This document shows positions 38,793 through 46,424 of a stretch of DNA of 64,000 nucleotides, piece by piece; positions within the stretch are counted from its first letter, which is position 1, and every line of letters starts with the position of its first letter. The notes under the pieces are model-generated. The model had not been told where the DNA came from and made no database searches. It was given only the letters and a program-made list of their open reading frames with translations. Made by a program: the position numbers and the translations under genes. Source of the stretch: an uncultured Erythrobacter sp. (lineage in GTDB: Bacteria > Pseudomonadota > Alphaproteobacteria > Sphingomonadales > Sphingomonadaceae); the NCBI RefSeq assembly GCF_947497915.1, contig NZ_CANMIJ010000001.1, positions 1,671,611 to 1,735,610 of the forward strand, given 5' to 3'.

Positions 38793-39998
38793 ATGAAACC
38801 TGAAATTCTAGACCAAATTGACGCTACTGCGATGCTGGATGACGTGCAGACATGGTGCGCGATCAACACGGGCACAGGAAACATTGATGGCTTGAAAAAG
38901 CAGGCCAGCATGCTGGCCGATGCCTTTTCGGCGCTTCCCGGAACGGTCGAACTTGTCGATCCCGCGCCCGTGACTGGAATAGCGGCAGATGGCAGCGAAT
39001 TTGAAATCGCCAACGGCCAGCACCTGATCGTGCGCGTGCGCCCGACGGCCAATCGCCGTCTGCTCTTCACGGGCCATATGGACACGGTTTTTCCAAAGGA
39101 TCACGCGTTTCAGGAGCAAGTCTGGCTGGAGGATGACGTCCTGAATGGGCCGGGAGTAGCCGACATGAAGGGCGGTATCGCCATCATCCTCCACGCGCTC
39201 AAAGCGTTCGAAGCGAGCGGCAAAGCGTCTTCGCTGGGTTACGACATTCTGATCAATTCTGATGAAGAAACCGGATCGCTGGGTAGCTCGGCCTTGATCG
39301 CCGAAATGGCGCGCGGAAAACTGGCCGCGCTTACCTATGAACCCGCCGCCCTGCCCGATGGCACGCTCGCTCATGCGCGCGGCGGCACAGGCAATTACTC
39401 GATCACGATCAAAGGCAAATCGGCCCATGCCGGACGCAACCCGCACGAGGGGCGCAATGCCCTTGTCGCAGCGGCTGATCTGATCCTGCGCCTTAAGGGC
39501 ATGGAGCGCGAGGATATCACCGTAAACCCCGCAAAGCTGGAAGGCGGCGGGCCGAACAATGTGGTTCCTGATCACATGGTGTTGCGGTTCAATATTCGCC
39601 CCAAATCAACCGAGGCGATGGAGGGTTTTGACTCTGAACTCAACCACTTGCTCGCTGATATTGAGACCGCGCACGAAGTGGCCACGCATCGCCATGGCGG
39701 TGTCACCCGTCCGCCAAAACCTGTCGATGAGAACGCCCAGCGACTGTTCGATCTGGTAAAGCAGTGCGGCGATGATCTGGGCCAACACATCGCATGGAAA
39801 TCAACCGGCGGCGTGTGCGATGGCAACAATATCGCGGCCTGCGGAGTGCCCGTGGTCGACACGATGGGCGTACGCGGCGGATCAATCCATTCCGCTGATG
39901 AGTTTTTGATCGTACCCAGCCTAAAAGAGCGCGCTGCGCTATCTGCCCTAGTCCTTTCGCGTATCGCTGACGGTGCGCTTGCCGGAGATGTGAATTGA
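38793..39998 (+). CDS. M20 family metallohydrolase in the arginine succinyltransferase cluster
   Basis: A 401-aa zinc deacylase/peptidase of the M20/ArgE type. The ligands and base are present: FTGHMDTVFP (His/Asp), GPGVADMKGG (bridging Asp), NSDEETGS (catalytic Glu-Glu) and GGSIHSADEF (last His). The lid domain has RGGTGNYSITIKGKSAHAGRNP. Its stop overlaps the astA TTG start (TTGA), so both act in one pathway. In the AST route the last step is removal of succinate from N-succinylglutamate (AstE). No astE is visible here, so this hydrolase is a candidate for that deacylation. The substrate is inference. Confidence 0.85.
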   Translation: MKPEILDQIDATAMLDDVQTWCAINTGTGNIDGLKKQASMLADAFSALPGTVELVDPAPVTGIAADGSEFEIANGQHLIVRVRPTANRRLLFTGHMDTVFPKDHAFQEQVWLEDDVLNGPGVADMKGGIAIILHALKAFEASGKASSLGYDILINSDEETGSLGSSALIAEMARGKLAALTYEPAALPDGTLAHARGGTGNYSITIKGKSAHAGRNPHEGRNALVAAADLILRLKGMEREDITVNPAKLEGGGPNNVVPDHMVLRFNIRPKSTEAMEGFDSELNHLLADIETAHEVATHRHGGVTRPPKPVDENAQRLFDLVKQCGDDLGQHIAWKSTGGVCDGNNIAACGVPVVDTMGVRGGSIHSADEFLIVPSLKERAALSALVLSRIADGALAGDVN

Positions 39999-41011
39999 CC
40001 TTTCGCCTGCGCGCTGCGCGACCTTCCGATCTTGAACACCTTTATGAAATGGCGAAGCTGACCGGGGGCGGATTTACCAACCTTCCGCCTGATCGTGCGG
40101 CGCTCGGTACAAAGCTGGAGCGCGCGGCAGAGGCCTTTGCCAACACTGGCGACGAGGTTGTGGACGAGCAATTCGTGCTGGTGCTGGAAAATCTTCAGAC
40201 GAAGAAAGTCGCTGGCACATGCCAGTTGATGACCAAAGTCGGGCAGAAATGGCCGTTCTATTCCTACCGCCTCAACACTCTTACGCAGTATTCCGAGGAG
40301 CTTGACCGCACCGTACGCGCCGAACTGCTCAGCCTCGTCACCGACCTTGAAGGGTCGAGCGAAGTCGGCGGACTTTTCCTCCACCCAAATGAGCGCGCCG
40401 GAGGTTTAGGCCTGCTCCTCGCCCGCAGCCGCTACCTATTCGTTGCGATGCACCGAAAACGCTTTGCCGACCGGATTCTGGCCGAACTGCGCGGGATCAT
40501 TGACGAGCGCGGTGGATCGCCATTTTGGGACGGCGTCGCAGGCCGTTTCTTTGGCATGAGTTTTCAGGATGCGGACTATTTCAACGCGATCAACGGCAAC
40601 CAGTTTATCGCCGATCTGATGCCCAAACACCCGGTCTATGTCGCGATGCTATCCGATGATGCGAAAAGCGTGATCGGTGTGCCTCACCCCACGGGCCGTG
40701 CGGCGATGCGGATGCTCGAAAACGAAGGTTTTCACTACGATGGATACGTCGACATTTTCGATGCTGGCCCCAGCATGGTCGCCCGCACGGACGAAGTGAC
40801 CAGCGTCAAGAACAGCAGCCAAGCGACTGTTGGCGATATTGATCTGGCAGAAGGTGAGCGCGCCATCCTCGCCACTGGTCAGCTAGAAACGTTCCGTGCC
40901 TGCTACGGCGCGCGCAAGATGAGCGATGACGGCACGATAGCGATCGACGCAGCCGCAGCCGATGCTCTTGATGTGGGCACTGGCGACACGGTGTGGAGCG
41001 TCGCGCGGTAA
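39995..41011 (+). CDS. astA: Arginine N-succinyltransferase
   Basis: AstA transfers succinyl from succinyl-CoA to arginine, the first step of the ammonia-yielding AST pathway. The 338-aa protein has the GNAT-like opening FRLRAARPSDLEHLYEMAKLTGGGFTNLP, then YRLNTLTQYSEELDRTVRAELLSLVTDLEGSSEVGGLFLHPNERAGGLGLLLARSRYLF and GRFFGMSFQDADYFNAINGNQFIADLMPKHPVY, all diagnostic of AstA. It starts at TTG, overlapping the hydrolase stop. Confidence 0.95.
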   Translation: MTFRLRAARPSDLEHLYEMAKLTGGGFTNLPPDRAALGTKLERAAEAFANTGDEVVDEQFVLVLENLQTKKVAGTCQLMTKVGQKWPFYSYRLNTLTQYSEELDRTVRAELLSLVTDLEGSSEVGGLFLHPNERAGGLGLLLARSRYLFVAMHRKRFADRILAELRGIIDERGGSPFWDGVAGRFFGMSFQDADYFNAINGNQFIADLMPKHPVYVAMLSDDAKSVIGVPHPTGRAAMRMLENEGFHYDGYVDIFDAGPSMVARTDEVTSVKNSSQATVGDIDLAEGERAILATGQLETFRACYGARKMSDDGTIAIDAAAADALDVGTGDTVWSVAR

Positions 41012-41014
41012 CCC

Positions 41015-41902
41015 CTACGCGCGCGGTTTTTCCAGCGCGATTACGGCATAACTGGTCGCGTATTCGCCCAATACGGGCAGCGCCATCATCATGTCGCCCA
41101 ACGCTTTTTTCGCGCCAGTCCCACCGCCGCCAAATCCAGACCGGTCCATGCGATCAATCGTCAGGCCCGCATCCGACACCATCCGGCGAAAGTTTTTGAT
41201 GTCGAGTTCGTTGACATAGGCCTGCTCTTCAAAACTTTCCCACTGGGTCCATTTGTTCGGTTTTTTCTGGCCTGATGCATCCAGATCCCAGTGCCGCGGC
41301 ACAAAATTGGGATCATCATAAATCGTCGCGGCGGTGCGGAACATCGCTTTTTCCCCGAACACAACATGCGCCCAAGGCAGCGGGATCAACGCCTCCATAT
41401 GCGGCCCCCACGGCCCCTTAAACGTGAACCATTCGATCAACGCCCGCCCGCCGGGGCGCAGCACGCGCGCCCAATCCGCCAGGATGGCCTCGGGCTGCAT
41501 CACATGCTCCATGCAATCAAACGCAGTGATCAAATCAACGCTTTCATCCGCGATGGGCAGACCGGCAATATCGCCTTCGATAAACCGCAAAGTGTCTGCA
41601 TATTCAGGCGTATTGGAAAGAGCCGCGCGGGCACGTTCCAACGCGGGCAAATCGATATCGACGCCAGTGATAGAACGAGCCAACCCTTTGGATGCGAACA
41701 TCGCCGCCAATTGACCATCACCGCAGCCAAAATCGAGCACGTCTTTGGCCGCAAGCTCGCTATCAGAAAAATGCCGCCAACTGCTAAGCAGCGAATTTTC
41801 GCGCCAATCGGCATAGGCATCTTGGGCCGCCATGCGTTCATCGGGCGGGCTCATCATACGCTTTGAAAGCGCGGTGCAGGCAACGGTGCGAATATCCATC
41901 AC
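41015..41902 (-). CDS. Class I SAM-dependent methyltransferase
   Basis: A 295-aa protein with motif I VLDFGCGDGQLAAMFA, the acidic end of strand 2 (TGVDIDLPALERARA), motif II/III DLITAFDCMEHVMQPEAILADWARVLRPGGRALIEW, and a C-terminal lid region. It resembles UbiE/Methyltransf_11-type enzymes, which act on many small molecules. It lies on the reverse strand between astA and astB and is convergent with astA (4 bp apart). No substrate can be assigned. Confidence 0.85.
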   Translation of the reverse strand: MMDIRTVACTALSKRMMSPPDERMAAQDAYADWRENSLLSSWRHFSDSELAAKDVLDFGCGDGQLAAMFASKGLARSITGVDIDLPALERARAALSNTPEYADTLRFIEGDIAGLPIADESVDLITAFDCMEHVMQPEAILADWARVLRPGGRALIEWFTFKGPWGPHMEALIPLPWAHVVFGEKAMFRTAATIYDDPNFVPRHWDLDASGQKKPNKWTQWESFEEQAYVNELDIKNFRRMVSDAGLTIDRMDRSGFGGGGTGAKKALGDMMMALPVLGEYATSYAVIALEKPRA

Positions 41903-41948
41903 GCGGCTATAGTGTTGCCATCAGAATTTTGGAGGGTATGGCCAAGGC

Positions 41949-43214
41949 ATGTCTCAAAGCGAAACAAACCTAACCGAAATCAATTTTGACGGGATCGTCG
42001 GGCCAAGCCACAATTACGCAGGCCTCAGCCTCGGCAATATTGCGAGCGCCAGCCACAAGGGGGACGCATCCTATCCCAAAGCCGCCGCGCTTCAGGGCGT
42101 GGCCAAGATGCGCGGCAATTTGGCGCGGCTGGGCGTGCAAGGGTTCTTATTGCCTCTGCCCCGCCCCAACACCGCCCTTGCTGCCTCGCTCGCTTATGAC
42201 GGGTCAGAGCCTGCTGCATTGCGCGCCGCGCCGTGGTCAGCATCAAGCATGTGGACAGCCAATGCGGCCACTGTCAGCCCTGCTCCCGACACAAAGGATG
42301 GCAAGTGCCATTTGACCCCCGCCAATCTGGTCACAATGCTTCACCGTGCTCAGGAATGGCATGAAACGAAACGCATGCTCGAGGTCGCATTCGGCAATAC
42401 TGATCACTTCACCGTCCACGACATCGCGCCCATGACATTTGGCGACGAAGGAGCGGCCAATCACATGCGCCTATGCGAAGGGCACGGCGGCGCAGGCGTC
42501 GAGGTGTTCGTCTATGGCCGCCCCGGCGGAAAATTCCCCGCGCGGCAACACGAACAATCCAGCCGCCTCGTCGCGCGCCAGCACGGCCTTGATCCGGCGA
42601 AGTGCGTGTTTATCGAACAGAACCCTGCTGCCATCGAAGCCGGCGCATTCCACAATGATGTAGTATCCGTCGCGAATGAGCGGGTGCTGTTCACCCATGC
42701 AGAGGCCTTCGCCGATCAGGCGGGAGCATATGATGCGATGCGCGCCGCCTTCCCCGCTCTTGAAATTGTCGAAGTGCCGTCCGACGCGGTCTCAATCGAA
42801 GAGGCGATCCGCACCTATCTGTTCAACGCACAATTGGTGACACAGCCCGATGGCACAATGGCTCTCATCGTGCCCGACGAATGCCGTGAAAGTGCGAGTG
42901 TCTGGGCCTTTTGCGAGCGGATGATCGCGGGAAATGGTCCGATCAAACATGTGATCCCAGTGGACGTCCGCCAAAGTATGGCCAATGGCGGCGGCCCTGC
43001 CTGCCTGCGCCTTCGCGTGGTGTGCGATCCTGCCACCGTCGATCCGCGTTTCATGTTGGACGAGGCAAAAGCAGACTTGCTGGAGGCGACAATCGCCGCG
43101 CATTATCCCGAGCAAATCGATCCGGCGGATATAGGCAAAGACAGCCTCGCCAAAAGCGTGATTGCCGCAAGGCAGGCCCTGCTCGACGCATTATTTCTCC
43201 CAGAATTGGGTTAA
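41949..43214 (+). CDS. astB: N-succinylarginine dihydrolase
   Basis: AstB hydrolyses N-succinylarginine to N-succinylornithine, CO2 and two ammonia. The 421-aa protein has EINFDGIVGPSHNYAGLSLGNIAS, TVSPAPDTKDGKCHLTPANL, the catalytic-region NTDHFTVHDIAPMTFGDEGAANHMRLC and FHNDVVSVANERVLF, and the closing VDVRQSMANGGGPACLRLRV. The start at ATG 41949 is 12 bases after GGAGGG. A mini-frame with a better-placed ATG (41938) overlaps it in another frame, which may affect translation. astC and astD are not in the window. Confidence 0.96.
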   Translation: MSQSETNLTEINFDGIVGPSHNYAGLSLGNIASASHKGDASYPKAAALQGVAKMRGNLARLGVQGFLLPLPRPNTALAASLAYDGSEPAALRAAPWSASSMWTANAATVSPAPDTKDGKCHLTPANLVTMLHRAQEWHETKRMLEVAFGNTDHFTVHDIAPMTFGDEGAANHMRLCEGHGGAGVEVFVYGRPGGKFPARQHEQSSRLVARQHGLDPAKCVFIEQNPAAIEAGAFHNDVVSVANERVLFTHAEAFADQAGAYDAMRAAFPALEIVEVPSDAVSIEEAIRTYLFNAQLVTQPDGTMALIVPDECRESASVWAFCERMIAGNGPIKHVIPVDVRQSMANGGGPACLRLRVVCDPATVDPRFMLDEAKADLLEATIAAHYPEQIDPADIGKDSLAKSVIAARQALLDALFLPELG

Positions 43215-43333
43215 CGCGTTTGCACTCTCCCGTCGGGGCTGTTTACAGTCTGTGACACGTTAACCAGCGCACTCCGCACCATTCCGGTGTTGGCACAGGT
43301 GTTGCACCTTAATAGGTTAACAAGGGAGAGCGC

Positions 43334-43588
43334 ATGCTAAAGAAAATCGGAAGGCTGTTTGTAATCAAGAACAGGTTCGAAGCCTTCGTGATTATCTATG
43401 CATTGGCGCTGGGCGCGATGACGCGCGGTGTGGACTATCTTCAGCAATATCCCGGCGGTTGGGGTTGGGCCCTGTTCGCGGCGACCAGCGGCGCGGTTTT
43501 TCTTGCCGGTGCGAAGATCCTCGACGGACTAAAAGCCGAAAAGGAACTGGCGGAATTGCGGGCGGCGGCAGAGCCAAACCGCATCTAA
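43334..43588 (+). CDS. Small membrane protein, 84 aa
   Basis: A small protein with a basic N-terminus (MLKKIGRLFVIKNRFEAF) and two likely transmembrane helices (about 17-30 and 43-60), ending in a charged helix (LKAEKELAELRAA). AAGGGAGA precedes the ATG. No family is recognised. The upstream 119 bp contain AGGTG-TTG-CACCT (43297-43309 region), a short inverted repeat of unknown meaning. Confidence 0.72.
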   Translation: MLKKIGRLFVIKNRFEAFVIIYALALGAMTRGVDYLQQYPGGWGWALFAATSGAVFLAGAKILDGLKAEKELAELRAAAEPNRI

Positions 43589-43611
43589 AAAACTACATGA
43601 AGTCTAGGGCG

Positions 43612-44358
43612 CTACATGCCCACAACTGGATTGCCATCCTTGTCATATCGCGGAAGCAGCGCGAGCTTGTCGGCATCGTCTAGTACCAACGTAACCTGTT
43701 TGCGCCGGAAATCCCGCCGCGCGCCTATCAGAACAGGTTTAAGCCGCGTGCTGCCGCGAACAACGATCCGGCGATTACGAAAAACAGTGCGCAAAGATTT
43801 GAGCGACGGTTTGACGACCTCACGCTCAGCGTCGCCTTCAACGATGATCGCGCTTTCGTCTTCGTTGGCGTCCACGCCATCTGCGTCATACGCACTTGAT
43901 GTGGTTTCGGCAGGCGGGACCGGGACATTGAGCAGGTCGAACAAAGTCGCCTCATCCATTTCGACGATGATCAATTCGGGATAGGTGCCGCCCTGATTGC
44001 CGCGCGGCAAGCCGCCAACTCCGGTGCTGCTGGATGTGTTCACCCCTGCCGAACCAAGAATAGCGATATCTTCCAAAGGTGAGCCGCGCAGATCGAGGCT
44101 CAACAATTCAAACTTTTTGCCGACCAGGCGGACCTCGGCCACATCCATGATAAGAGCCATATCAGCGGCGTCTTCATCGGACGCTTTGCGCGCCGTGCGC
44201 TGAAATTCGCGCGGTTGCATGCAATCGACCGCGCAAATGTCTCTCAATCGGGACAAATATTCTTCGTAGGTTTCCGCAGATGCCGGTCCGGGCATTGCAA
44301 CGGTCAAAGGCAGCGACGAAACCGCAAGCAAATAAAGAACAAGGCGCGGGGCACGCAT
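43612..44358 (-). CDS. Secreted protein of unknown function
   Basis: A 248-aa protein starting at ATG 44358 with GGAGA six bases upstream; the frame remains open up to 44505 inside the tmRNA region, but that part is not plausible protein. A signal peptide ends PGPASA-E. The mature part begins TYEEYLSRLRDICAVDCMQPREFQRTARKA with a CxxxxC pair, followed by an acidic middle (DADGVDANEDESAIIVEGDAE) and a basic region with RRDFRRKQVTLVLDDADKLALLPRYD. No family is recognised. It lies about 150 bp downstream of the tmRNA on the same strand. Confidence 0.7.
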   Translation of the reverse strand: MRAPRLVLYLLAVSSLPLTVAMPGPASAETYEEYLSRLRDICAVDCMQPREFQRTARKASDEDAADMALIMDVAEVRLVGKKFELLSLDLRGSPLEDIAILGSAGVNTSSSTGVGGLPRGNQGGTYPELIIVEMDEATLFDLLNVPVPPAETTSSAYDADGVDANEDESAIIVEGDAEREVVKPSLKSLRTVFRNRRIVVRGSTRLKPVLIGARRDFRRKQVTLVLDDADKLALLPRYDKDGNPVVGM

Positions 44359-44504
44359 AAATTTCTCCATGACCAGTCGCAGCAATAACTTTCGGGCCCA
44401 CGATACGGCCAGCAAATTGTTGGGGGTTTTGCTGCTAGCCCCCGGCTTTTTGCCCTCAGGGACGGAGGGCCATCGCGCTTGGTTTACCCTAAACGCACTC
44501 GCCA

Positions 44505-44850
44505 AAAATAAGGTGGGGGTTTCTGTTGCTAGCTACCCCCGGAGCCCCGGAATCCGTTCTGTTGCCCGGTCGGTCCAACCGCGCTTTAGCTTTGTAAGAT
44601 CAGGCCGTTAGGCCGTCAGATTACGCAGCGATTGCGAGTGCGTCGTTATCGTTAGCACTTATAAAGGTGAACAGTTTTACGGGGTTTTCAGCCCGGGCAA
44701 AAACTACGCTTTTCAGCCCACGTCGATCCTAGTTCGTCCCCGTCAAAAACCTCTGCGAGCAGAGAATTATGGTGGAGACGCCGGGTACTGCCCCCGGGTC
44801 CGTTGTGCCTATTGCACGCAACAATTTATCGCCATAGTCGGTTGCCCGAC
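44505..44850 (-). ncRNA. ssrA: Transfer-messenger RNA, permuted two-piece form
   Basis: tmRNA with SmpB frees stalled ribosomes and tags the incomplete protein for proteolysis. The gene reads on the reverse strand. The acceptor piece ends ...CGTCTCCACCA at 44770, with the unusual T arm CCGGG-GGCAGTA-CCCGG. The coding piece starts GGGGACG at 44742, and GGGGACG pairs with CGTCTCC as the acceptor stem. The 27-nt spacer between them contains CTCTGC-TC-GCAGAG and is presumably cut out. The tag frame (44656 down to 44621) encodes ANDNDALAIAA and then TAA. This permuted, split form is the alphaproteobacterial type. The outer ends are estimates: the 3' end is taken at the GGGGG/CCCCC pseudoknot arm before a T run, and the 5' end is near 44850. 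Confidence 0.93.
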
Positions 44851-44943
44851 ATGCTCTACATAGTGCTTGATAGATAAATTGAAAGTGAATGTGAGGGTTT
44901 CGCCTGCGGCTTGGGTTCGCCAATCGCGGGCGTTTTTGTTTTA

Positions 44944-45150
44944 CGCGCGCCATCCGGCGCGCGATGTCCTCGGCCCTGGCGGGCCTGCGGGCGGGCAGTC
45001 GCCCTTGCGGCGCTACGCGCCGTGCTCCGCCGCCAAGCCACAAAGCTTGTGCTGGTTCGACGCCGCAGGCGTCGCAAGCCCGACTGGGCGCCCGCAGCGA
45101 CGCGACCGAAGGTCGCATGAGCGAGGAAATCGCAGCGCGGATGCGCTGCG
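44944..45150. repeat. Cluster of seven short hairpins between ssrA and mscL
   Basis: This gene-free stretch (44851-45156) holds a row of small perfect hairpins with 3-6 nt loops: 44944-44963 (CGCGCGC/GCGCGCG), 44989-45004 (GGGCG/CGCCC), 45008-45022 (CGGCGC-TAC-GCGCCG), 45039-45051 (CACAA-AGC-TTGTG), 45058-45074 (CGACGCC-GCA-GGCGTCG), 45102-45116 (GCGACC-GAA-GGTCGC) and 45131-45150 (CGCAGCGC-GGAT-GCGCTGCG). No credible coding frame is present. It lies upstream of the ssrA promoter and downstream of mscL. Confidence 0.65.
44988..45011. repeat. Dispersed intergenic repeat, copy 2
   Basis: This 24-bp sequence is identical to 27873-27896 except for one base (CGGGCGGGCAGTCGCCC instead of CGGGCGGGCGGTCGCCC, both followed by TTGCGGC). 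Both copies lie between genes and next to further hairpins. Confidence 0.6.
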
Positions 45151-45156
45151 CAAAAC

Positions 45157-45193
45157 AGAAACGCCCGCGCCCTCCACGGGCACGGGCGTTTCT
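45157..45193 (-). terminator. Rho-independent terminator of mscL
   Basis: AGAAACGCCCGTGCCC pairs over 16 bp (one G-U) with GGGCGCGGGCGTTTCT around GTGGA, reading on the reverse strand, followed by CTGTTTTG. It is 16 bp after the mscL stop. Confidence 0.88.
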
Positions 45194-45208
45194 CAAATTT
45201 TCGCGGAC

Positions 45209-45637
45209 TTACTTCTTAAGCGCGTCGCGAATTTCTGTGAGCAGCTCGATCTCGGTTGGACCTTCTGGCTCTGTCGGTGCTTCTTCTTCCGGCTTTTCAA
45301 ACTTCGCTTTCGCTTTGTTCGCGTAACGGACCAGCATGAAGATGATGAAGGCCAGAATGACGAAGTTGATGATCGTGGTCACAAACGCGCCCCATGCGAT
45401 CACATTGGCGCCCGCTTCGCGTGCAGCTTCCAACGACATGCCAGCTTCGACTTCGCCGGAAAGCACATAATATTTGCTGCTGAAATCAACATCACCGAAG
45501 ATCGCGCCAACAATCGGCATGATCAAATCCGCAGTCATCGACGACACGATAACAGCAAATGCCCCAGCGATAATAACCGCGACGGCGAGTTCCATGACAT
45601 TGCCCTTGGCAATGAATTCCTTGAATTCGGTAAGCAT
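45209..45637 (-). CDS. mscL: Large-conductance mechanosensitive channel
   Basis: MscL opens under membrane tension to release solutes in hypo-osmotic shock. The 142-aa protein has the N-terminal amphipathic helix EFKEFIAKGNVMELAVAVIIAGAFAVIVSSMTADLIMPIVGAIFG, the second helix NFVILAFIIFMLVRYANKAK, and the C-terminal helix TEIELLTEIRDALKK. The periplasmic loop is of ordinary length. Confidence 0.97.
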   Translation of the reverse strand: MLTEFKEFIAKGNVMELAVAVIIAGAFAVIVSSMTADLIMPIVGAIFGDVDFSSKYYVLSGEVEAGMSLEAAREAGANVIAWGAFVTTIINFVILAFIIFMLVRYANKAKAKFEKPEEEAPTEPEGPTEIELLTEIRDALKK

Positions 45638-45723
45638 AACGATCCCCTATTTGCTCGTCCAATGCGCCTCTTTCGCAGGTCAGAACGCCCGTGCCAAGCC
45701 ACCCCGGCGCAAGTTTACACTTC

Positions 45724-45757
45724 TTGAAAACAGACCGAGGTGTGCTATATATACAAT
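45724..45757 (+). promoter_or_regulatory. Probable promoter of the lemA operon
   Basis: TTGAAA at 45724-45729 is followed after 16 bp by TATATA (45746-45751), with an overlapping TACAAT at 45752-45757. The lemA start is 60 bp further on, with GGAGGG as ribosome site. Confidence 0.55.
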
Positions 45758-45816
45758 ACAGGACTTTGCGCGGCAGCCGTTAGAGCTGAGCAACCGCGCC
45801 TTTTGGAGGGACACCC

Positions 45817-46419
45817 ATGAATTTGAAGACAATGACCCGCGCTGCACTGGTCGCAGCTGCATCGCTCTCGCTCGCCGCATGCGGCATCAACTCGGTGCCA
45901 GCCGCTGAGGAAGAAGCCAAAGCGAAATGGGCGGATGTCGAGGCGCAGTTTCAACGCCGCGCCAACCTGATACCGAACCTCGCCGAAGTCGCGCGCGGCG
46001 CAGCCGAAAATGAACGCGGCATCTTGACCGAAGTTACAGAAGCTCGCGCCCGTGCGACCTCTGTTCAAGTGAGCGCGGATGATCTGGGCGATGAAACGAA
46101 AATGGCCGAACTCGCTCAAGCGCAAGGCCAATTGAGCCAAGGTCTTGGCCGTTTGCTAGCAAGTTTTGAAGCCTATCCGACGATCCAGTCGAATCAGAAC
46201 TTCCTTGCACTCCAAAGCCAGCTTGAAGGCACAGAGAACCGTATTTCAGTCGCGATCCGCGATTACAACGAAGCAGTGCGTAAATATAACACCACAATCC
46301 GGACCTTCCCCGACACGATCGGCGCGAACATTATCCACGGTGCGGACCCGCTCGTTCCATACTCGGCAGTGACCGAAGGGGCTGAAGCAGCGCCAGAGCT
46401 TGATCTGACGGCAAACTAA
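45817..46419 (+). CDS. lemA: LemA family lipoprotein
   Basis: A 200-aa protein with a lipoprotein signal (LAAC lipobox at about residue 22). The LemA four-helix domain follows: AEEEAKAKWADVEAQFQRRANLIPNLAEVARGAAENERGILTEVTEARARA, then NQNFLALQSQLEGTENRISVAIRDYNEAVRKYNTTIRTFPDTI. LemA proteins are envelope proteins of uncertain function that are regularly encoded with TPM-domain proteins, as here. It is first in a three-gene operon. Confidence 0.92.
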   Translation: MNLKTMTRAALVAAASLSLAACGINSVPAAEEEAKAKWADVEAQFQRRANLIPNLAEVARGAAENERGILTEVTEARARATSVQVSADDLGDETKMAELAQAQGQLSQGLGRLLASFEAYPTIQSNQNFLALQSQLEGTENRISVAIRDYNEAVRKYNTTIRTFPDTIGANIIHGADPLVPYSAVTEGAEAAPELDLTAN

Positions 46420-46424
46420 TAGAC

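Noticed and set aside
44364..44505. N-terminal extension of the secreted protein at 43612-44358
   Set aside because: The extension lies between or within tmRNA sequences, lacks a ribosome site, and would bury the signal peptide. The ATG at 44358 has GGAGA upstream.
44944..45150. Possible CRISPR array
   Set aside because: The hairpins differ in sequence and spacing; there are no equal repeats separated by equal spacers and no cas gene.
44867..45727. 286-codon forward frame through the hairpin cluster and mscL
   Set aside because: It is antisense to mscL and runs through the repeated hairpins and the terminator. No protein similarity was seen.
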